DNA of 64,000 nucleotides from CAVYTF01 sp963708205 (GTDB lineage Bacteria; Bacteroidota; Bacteroidia; Chitinophagales; Chitinophagaceae). Shown here one piece after another: positions 59,901 through 64,000 of this stretch. Positions within the stretch are counted from its first letter, which is position 1. Every line of letters begins with the position of its first letter. The notes under the pieces were generated by a model. That model did no database searches, was not told the origin of the DNA, and saw nothing but the letters and a program-made list of their open reading frames with translations. The stretch is taken from contig OY970196.1 in assembly GCA_963708205.1 (NCBI GenBank), positions 1,302,001-1,366,000 on the forward strand, read 5' to 3'. A program made the position numbers and the translations under genes.

Positions 59901-60710
59901 AAAGAACAGAAAGAACATTTAAGAAAATTGCTTTATCCATTTATTTTAAGAAGAACAAAAGAACAGGTTGCCCGTGATCTTCCTGAAAAATCTGAAATGA
60001 TTTTATTCTGCGAAATGGGTGATGAACAAAGAAAAATTTATGATGCTTTTCGTAATGATTTTCGCGATAAAATTTTAGGTGTTGTAGAAGAGCAAGGTGT
60101 AAATAAATCGCAGCTAACTATTCTTCAAGGTTTAATGAAGCTGCGGCAAATTTGTGATAGTCCGGCAATAATGAAAGATGATGAAAAGTTTCCCAATGTA
60201 TCTGTGAAGCTGGAAGAAATAGGAAGAGAAATAACTGAAAACATCAGTAACCATAAGGCTTTGGTGTTCTCGCAGTTTTTAGGAATGCTTGCACTGATAA
60301 AAGAAAAGCTGAATGAACTTGGCGTGGATTATGAATATTTTGATGGCAGCACTTCTGCGACTGACAGGCAAAAAGCAATTGAGCGTTTTCAATCTGAAGA
60401 AAAATGTCGAGTGTTTTTAATTTCATTAAAAGCAGGTGGTGTTGGACTGAATTTAACTGCTGCTGATTATGTGTACATAGTTGATCCGTGGTGGAATCCT
60501 GCGGTTGAACAACAGGCGATTGACAGAACGCATCGCATTGGTCAAACAAAAAATATTTTTGCTTACCGCATGATTTGTAAAGACACTGTTGAAGATAAAA
60601 TATTAAAGCTGCAGGAAAAGAAAAAAGCGCTTGCTGCGGAATTAATTACTGATGATTCAGGTTTTATAAAAGCGCTGACAAAAGAAGACATTGAATATTT
60701 ATTCAGCTAA
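56958..60710 (+). CDS. SWIM zinc-finger SNF2-family helicase
   Basis: This 1250-residue protein has an N-terminal SWIM zinc-finger motif (RCGCPYNLGDICRHEAAS, near residue 75), a second CxC-x8-CxH block (SCTCDSDKKHPLCLH, near 185), a long mixed region, and a C-terminal SNF2 helicase. The helicase motifs are DDMGLGKTIQAL (Walker A, near 815), DESQAIKN (motif II, near 912), SGTPLQNN (motif III, near 940), and LKAGGVGLNLTAADYVYIVD with RTHRIGQ (motifs V and VI, near 1160-1190). SNF2 proteins translocate on dsDNA and remodel protein-DNA complexes; this bacterial group has no agreed role. It is followed 10 bp later by an outer-membrane protein gene. A TATTTTCG near-match lies at 56888-56895. Confidence 0.93.
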   Translation: MALPYLVKYIYNNGTDEVIRRGKKIHSLGNVEMIDHNDLMGIVTFRIKDDAYNTYYKVHINKYKDPQGISLRCGCPYNLGDICRHEAASLFQLQELLDKNMLGEKDLMYDQKHTVIKMKQLELKMIKMLSSHASYVEAEEFLRASHANIIEAKDERVNAELEFQNEKFKIVIQKNEERNFDTSCTCDSDKKHPLCLHKTILLLQLLHNYGPNYFDSIRNWDKEKDKLLSLYGYSIKDNIDDKFEFAYKDGKPFLRVLDPSIKRVASPAMPAFTKPAAQEYEEVDVEENTKAALKLGIVISYNAHQYPYVQVDAVQGESNEDEIAFTGKIERIDLSKFINTENFTESDKNFIQQIRKLLPAEVSRYLNRNSPFSGIWENIIQQHDDELPEETRHLIIEYLHPKFKKLFNDVADSHFTFYLLKHKTFQTSNLRSANFSINFITPEFIVNFTENKYEISAIIKTPMGEKTLADNEIASSLFMQIEDQFYLWQKPNDVITIEKFMPSGKIIIDKEQWSNSLTTFVLPLSKNYTVHFNNVKKEELKDVKPEIKMMLRERGDYLLFQPIFTYQNYEVTQNDKEKIIIPSENKLLIIERNLALEEAFIKKVENLHSGFIHPEGSTGLALKGTDVLKNNWFFLFIDAIKEMNVPVFGFDSLKNFRFNTSKPSTKIYISSHTDWFDAKVDIHFGEQKITVADVKNALANKQQYVQLQDGTLGILPEEWVKKYSLLFRVGDGKSNNMKLSKYHFSIIEDLYDQRNEEELIFKLEEKYDRLKNNHAITKLDPPAHLQNVLRPYQTSGFQWLNYLSNVQWGGILADDMGLGKTIQALSFLHHLREKNGILKALVVCPTTLMYNWENEIKKFTPSLTYYIHHGGGRTKDTLANHEIDIIITTYGTLRSDIKQFTEVNFDYVILDESQAIKNPSSKVAKASTLLKASNRLCLSGTPLQNNTFDIYAQMNFLNPGMLGSIDFFKQEFSIPIDKFGEKEQKEHLRKLLYPFILRRTKEQVARDLPEKSEMILFCEMGDEQRKIYDAFRNDFRDKILGVVEEQGVNKSQLTILQGLMKLRQICDSPAIMKDDEKFPNVSVKLEEIGREITENISNHKALVFSQFLGMLALIKEKLNELGVDYEYFDGSTSATDRQKAIERFQSEEKCRVFLISLKAGGVGLNLTAADYVYIVDPWWNPAVEQQAIDRTHRIGQTKNIFAYRMICKDTVEDKILKLQEKKKALAAELITDDSGFIKALTKEDIEYLFS

Positions 60711-60720
60711 AATATTTTTT

Positions 60721-63651
60721 ATGAAACAAATATGCGCTACAATATTTGTTTTATTTTTTGTTACTTTTTCTTTTGCTCAGGATACAGCAAGCATCAGCGG
60801 AAGGCTTGTGGATACTACAAACAAGCAACTGTTGCAAGCAGCATCAATCAATCTTGTGAAGGCAAATGATTCTTCTAAAAATCTTTCTACAATATCAGAG
60901 AAGGATGGTTCATTCAAATTAAAAAATATCGTTCCTGGCAATTATAATTTGTTTATCAGTTTTACGGGTTATGAAACAATACAAATAAAATGTACTGTTG
61001 ATTCGTCCTCTGTTGTTCTCGGCAATATTTATATGCAGCAAAAGGGTCATGATTTGCAGGCAGTCGTCGTCACTGCTTCTCCCATTATTATAAAAAAAGA
61101 TACCGTTGTTTATAACGCCGGAAGCTTTAGTACGAAGCCTGATGCAAATGTGGAAGACCTGCTAAAAAAACTTCCTGGCGTTGATGTAGATCAAAGCGGA
61201 AATATAAAAGCGCAGGGCGAAACTGTGCAAAGAGTATTGGTTAATGGAAAAAGATTTTTTGGTGATGATCCGAAAATGGCGACGCAAAATTTACCTCCCG
61301 ATGTTGTTGACAGAATTGAAGTGTTTGATGATTTGAGTGATCAAAGTGCCTTCACAGGTTTTGATGATGGCACGCGCGTAAAAACAATTAACATTATTAC
61401 AAAAAAGAATAAAAATAAAGGATACTTCGGCAAAGCCACAGTCGGCGCGGGAAATAAGGGATTATATGAAGGAGGAGTAACTGCCAATCGGTTTAATGAT
61501 AACCAGCAAATAACTTTTGTAGCACAAGGCAACAATACCAACCAGCAGCTATTTACCGTGCAGGATATTTTAGGAACAACCGGCAATAATAATTCGCGCG
61601 GCTATGCAGGCGGACAAGGTGGTGGCGGTGGTTCACGAGGCAACAGCGCATCAACTTCCGGTGGTGGTTATGGAGGCATGAGTTCGACAAGAGGTTTTGT
61701 ACAGGGAGTAAATGGAATGAGTGGTAATAACGGCATAACAACAACTTGGGCTGCAGGATTGAATTATAGAGATGATTGGGGTAAGAAAACAACTGTTGCC
61801 GGGAGTTATTTTTACAACAATCTTGCAGTGCTGCAAAACCAGCAGAGCACAACGCAAAATTTATTTGAAAGCGATTCATCCACCTTTAATAACCAGGTGC
61901 TGGCTTCTACAAGCAGGAATATTAACCAGCGTATAAATTTTAATATCGAAACACAATTTGATTCTGCTACCTCAATGATCATTCGCCCGAATATCAGTTA
62001 TCAAACAGCGAATTTATCTTCTCAAACAAATACAAATATTACCGATAATAATTTTAAGCAATTAAGTAATTCTGTTGCTGATAATACATCTTATAATGAC
62101 GGATATAATGGCAACATCGACATGCTGCTCAGGCATCGTTTTAAGAAAACAGGAAGAACAATTTCGCTTGATGAAAATGTAACAGGAAACAGTAATGACA
62201 GCAAAGGATACAATTTTTCTGTAGTGAATGATTCTTCAGGAGCGGACATCACCAATCAATATTATATCTCCAATGCAAAGGGGCATGGTTTCAGCACCAC
62301 TTTGGCATATACAGAGCCAATCAAAAAAAATCAATTGATTCAATTTACTTATAATAATTCTTATACAAAAAATGATGCGGGACGCCAAACTTTTAATTAT
62401 GACAGCGCCTCTAAAACCTATATCAGCATTGACACAGCGCTTACCAACACTTATGAAAACACATACATTTCCAACAGGGGAACGCTTGATTATTTGGTAA
62501 GAAGTAATAAGATAAATCTTGACCTCGGCTCAGGAGTTCAATTTGGAAAATTATCCAGCCTCAATGAAAGTAAAGACAGTTTGCTAACGCAAAATTTTGT
62601 CAACTTTTATCCGACTGCTAATCTTAGTTACCGCATCAGCACATCAAAAAATTTGCGGATAAATTATAGCGGCAGAACTACGCAGCCAACGATTCAACAA
62701 TTGCAGCCGGTTTTGAATAATACTGATCCGCTGAATATTCAACTCGGCAATCCTGATCTGAAACAGGAATTTACCAATACGCTCCGCTTTTTATATACTT
62801 CGTTTGACAGGGTGCATTTCAGAAATATGTTTGCTTCAATTAATGCGAGCGAGATAAGTAATGACATTGTAAACTCAACAACAATTCTTTCTAATGGCGC
62901 GCAAATTTTGAAACCTGTAAACCTGAATGGCGCTTACAATCTTTCAGGTTTTTTCAATTATGGTTTCCCGATCAACAAGCCGAAAATGAATTTGAATTTT
63001 ACTACCAATCTTTCTTTTGCACAAAGCCCAAGTTTGGTAAATGGTGAAAAAAATATTACACGAAATTCAGCTTTGGGAGAGAGCTTTAAACTAACTACTA
63101 ATCTGAAAAAAGATTTTGATCTGAATTTGTCTGTCACACCAACTTATAATATCGCCAGTTACTCTTTGCAGCCAACAGAAAATGCAAATTATTTTTCGCA
63201 GACTTTATCTGCCGAGCCAACATATTATTCTTCCAATGGATGGATTATTTCATCCACATTCAACCTTACATCTTACAGCGGTCGTGCGCCGGGATACAAT
63301 ACGAGCGTGCCTTTGTGGAATGCTTATATCGCAAAACAATTTCTTAAAAATAAATCAGGCGAGTTACGATTTTTTGTGTTTGATATCTTAAATCAAAATG
63401 TAAGTATCGTAAGAAATGTTACGGAAAATTATATCCAGGACGTGCAGACAAAAGTGCTGACGCGATATTTTCTGGTATCATTTATTTATAATTTAAGAAA
63501 ATTTGGCGCGCAAATGCAACCGATTTTTCACCGAAGAAATAATGATGGAATGATGCCTCCGGCGTCTCAAAATGGAATGCCACCTCCACCACCGCCACAA
63601 AACGGAGGACCCGGTCCTGGTCCAGGTTTTAGTTCCGACCCAAATCAATAA
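60721..63651 (+). CDS. Outer-membrane beta-barrel protein with carboxypeptidase-regulatory and plug domains
   Basis: This 976-residue protein starts at ATG 60721 (signal peptide CATIFVLFFVTFSFAQ); an in-frame ATG 30 bp upstream overlaps the helicase end. A carboxypeptidase-regulatory-like domain (ISGRLVDTTNKQLLQAASIN, KDGSFKLKNIVPGNYNLFIS) is followed by a plug-like stretch (NVEDLLKKLPGVDVDQSGNI, RVEVF-like DRIEVFDDLSDQ) and a long TonB-receptor-type barrel. A Gly-rich insert is near residues 295-325 (GGQGGGGGSRGNSAS), and the C-terminus is Pro/Gly-rich (MPPPPPPQNGGPGPGPG). The cargo is unknown. The helicase stop is 10 bp upstream, and the two genes may be co-transcribed by chance of spacing. 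Confidence 0.88.
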   Translation: MKQICATIFVLFFVTFSFAQDTASISGRLVDTTNKQLLQAASINLVKANDSSKNLSTISEKDGSFKLKNIVPGNYNLFISFTGYETIQIKCTVDSSSVVLGNIYMQQKGHDLQAVVVTASPIIIKKDTVVYNAGSFSTKPDANVEDLLKKLPGVDVDQSGNIKAQGETVQRVLVNGKRFFGDDPKMATQNLPPDVVDRIEVFDDLSDQSAFTGFDDGTRVKTINIITKKNKNKGYFGKATVGAGNKGLYEGGVTANRFNDNQQITFVAQGNNTNQQLFTVQDILGTTGNNNSRGYAGGQGGGGGSRGNSASTSGGGYGGMSSTRGFVQGVNGMSGNNGITTTWAAGLNYRDDWGKKTTVAGSYFYNNLAVLQNQQSTTQNLFESDSSTFNNQVLASTSRNINQRINFNIETQFDSATSMIIRPNISYQTANLSSQTNTNITDNNFKQLSNSVADNTSYNDGYNGNIDMLLRHRFKKTGRTISLDENVTGNSNDSKGYNFSVVNDSSGADITNQYYISNAKGHGFSTTLAYTEPIKKNQLIQFTYNNSYTKNDAGRQTFNYDSASKTYISIDTALTNTYENTYISNRGTLDYLVRSNKINLDLGSGVQFGKLSSLNESKDSLLTQNFVNFYPTANLSYRISTSKNLRINYSGRTTQPTIQQLQPVLNNTDPLNIQLGNPDLKQEFTNTLRFLYTSFDRVHFRNMFASINASEISNDIVNSTTILSNGAQILKPVNLNGAYNLSGFFNYGFPINKPKMNLNFTTNLSFAQSPSLVNGEKNITRNSALGESFKLTTNLKKDFDLNLSVTPTYNIASYSLQPTENANYFSQTLSAEPTYYSSNGWIISSTFNLTSYSGRAPGYNTSVPLWNAYIAKQFLKNKSGELRFFVFDILNQNVSIVRNVTENYIQDVQTKVLTRYFLVSFIYNLRKFGAQMQPIFHRRNNDGMMPPASQNGMPPPPPPQNGGPGPGPGFSSDPNQ

Positions 63652-63663
63652 TTCTTCAAAGTA

Positions 63664-63905
63664 TTATTACCCTATAGGCTATAGCATAGGCCCTTTTAGG
63701 CCCCATCATATAGCCTTTTAGGCGGTTAAATATGGCCTTCGAAGGCCTATGCAGAGACCTTTTAGGCATTACCCATATACCCCTGAGGCATATTCATATA
63801 GCGTTCGAGGGCCTATGTTAAGGCATACAAGGCTATTTCATATATCCGTAAAGGCCTTATCTTATAGCTTCTGAGGCCCTATGATACGGTCTTTGGGGTA
63901 GAATA
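63664..63905. repeat. Array of about eleven diverged 22-bp units
   Basis: The region splits into units of 20-24 bp, mostly 22, such as ATATAGCCTTTTAGGCGGTT, ATATGGCCTTCGAAGGCCTA and ATATAGCGTTCGAGGGCCTA. The consensus is close to ATATAGCCTTTTAGGCCTAT. The unit is partly self-complementary: ATAGGCC at one end mirrors GGCCTAT at the other, and GGCCTTCGAAGGCC in the third or fourth unit is a perfect 14-bp palindrome. Units are strongly diverged, unlike the clean 21-bp array at 8.2 kb. There are no spacers, and the period is not a multiple of three, so a coding role is unlikely. The GC content is visibly higher than its surroundings. Confidence 0.85.
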
Positions 63906-63924
63906 ATAATAGGTGAAATGAATC

Positions 63925-64000
63925 TTAATAATTGATCACCTGCTCCACAATAGTTTCTGGTACTTGCCGCCACTCATATTGCTGGTTGCGCAGTTGAGGT
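63925..64000 (-). CDS. C-terminal end of a further minus-strand gene (start outside window)
   Basis: A minus-strand frame enters from the right edge and ends at a TAA at 63925-63927. The last residues read LRNQQYEWRQVPETIVEQVI and end NY. The reading frame is free of stops over all 24 visible codons and the residues look like a normal protein tail, but this is too short to name a family. It could also be a chance frame. Confidence 0.42.
   Translation of the reverse strand, partial: PQLRNQQYEWRQVPETIVEQVINY

Noticed and set aside
63664..63905. CRISPR array or coding repeat
   Set aside because: There are no unique spacers between units, the units themselves are diverged, and 22 bp is not a multiple of three, so frames break.

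Overview
The window is a 64 kb piece of an AT-rich chromosome from a member of the Bacteroidota, most likely of the Chitinophagaceae or a close relative (inference from gene families, not from a marker gene). The evidence is consistent: two secreted proteins end in type IX secretion (T9SS) sorting domains; several genes are preceded by the Bacteroidota promoter motif TTG-N17-21-TAnnTTTG; and there are IPExxxVDY and Wzi families, a Bat VWA/TPR pair, the long two-domain IspG, ECF sigma/RskA anti-sigma genes and a carboxypeptidase-regulatory outer-membrane barrel protein. No IS element, prophage, rRNA or CRISPR array is visible. Gene order is compact and reads as ordinary core chromosome.

Layout. 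1-3.1 kb: mreC (cut by the window edge), mreB and purD on the minus strand. 3.2-7.1 kb: a POT and an OPT family peptide transporter in tandem. 7.1-8.5 kb: a GT4 glycosyltransferase whose 5' end abuts an 11-copy 21-bp tandem repeat. 8.5-15.7 kb: a T9SS metallopeptidase, a small membrane protein, an arginine deiminase/CtlX operon (arginine to citrulline to ornithine), pterin carbinolamine dehydratase, an IPExxxVDY protein and thiL. 15.7-24 kb: an MG2/TonB-plug protein, feoB, an inositol monophosphatase, a MutS-like ATPase and dihydroorotase. 24-28.5 kb: two tandem Wzi-type outer-membrane paralogues, a YkuK-type RNase H-fold protein and a CoA-binding protein. 28.5-35.6 kb: a histone-H1-like Lys/Pro/Ala protein, pyruvate dehydrogenase E2, ECF sigma/anti-sigma, gcvH, a cyclophilin, small conserved proteins and serS. 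35.5-44.1 kb: a repeat-built lipoprotein, ispG, a Bat TPR/VWA pair, a class D beta-lactamase, kbl and a deoxyhypusine-synthase-like enzyme. 44.1-51.3 kb: a second T9SS protein, rpe, a TPR lipoprotein, a phosphoesterase, homogentisate dioxygenase and a large secreted protein. 51.3-56.8 kb: pgk, a PIN toxin/antitoxin pair, gap, trmN6, a PAS protein, tRNA-Lys and comB. 56.9-63.7 kb: a SWIM/SNF2 helicase and an outer-membrane barrel protein, followed by an array of about eleven diverged 22-bp units and the tail of a further minus-strand gene.

Themes. Arginine breakdown (ADI plus CtlX), aromatic amino acid breakdown (PCD, HGD), threonine/glycine metabolism (kbl, gcvH) and peptide import (POT, OPT) point to an amino-acid-using heterotroph. 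gap and pgk lie close together, but a toxin/antitoxin-like pair sits between them and pgk appears to depend on that pair's transcript. A perfect FNR-type dyad lies upstream of gap.

The most unusual signals are non-coding. They are a dispersed element sharing a 15-bp core, placed next to gene 3' ends (four copies, two of them identical over 40 bp); the 21-bp tandem repeat and a decayed repeat of the same period elsewhere; the 22-bp array at the right end; and an orphan terminator pointing to an unannotated minus-strand transcript near 44.2 kb. Several promoters sit so close to the start codon that the mRNAs should be leaderless. Start codons were chosen by family alignment and promoter position, and several are not ATG (TTG, GTG and one probable CTG).
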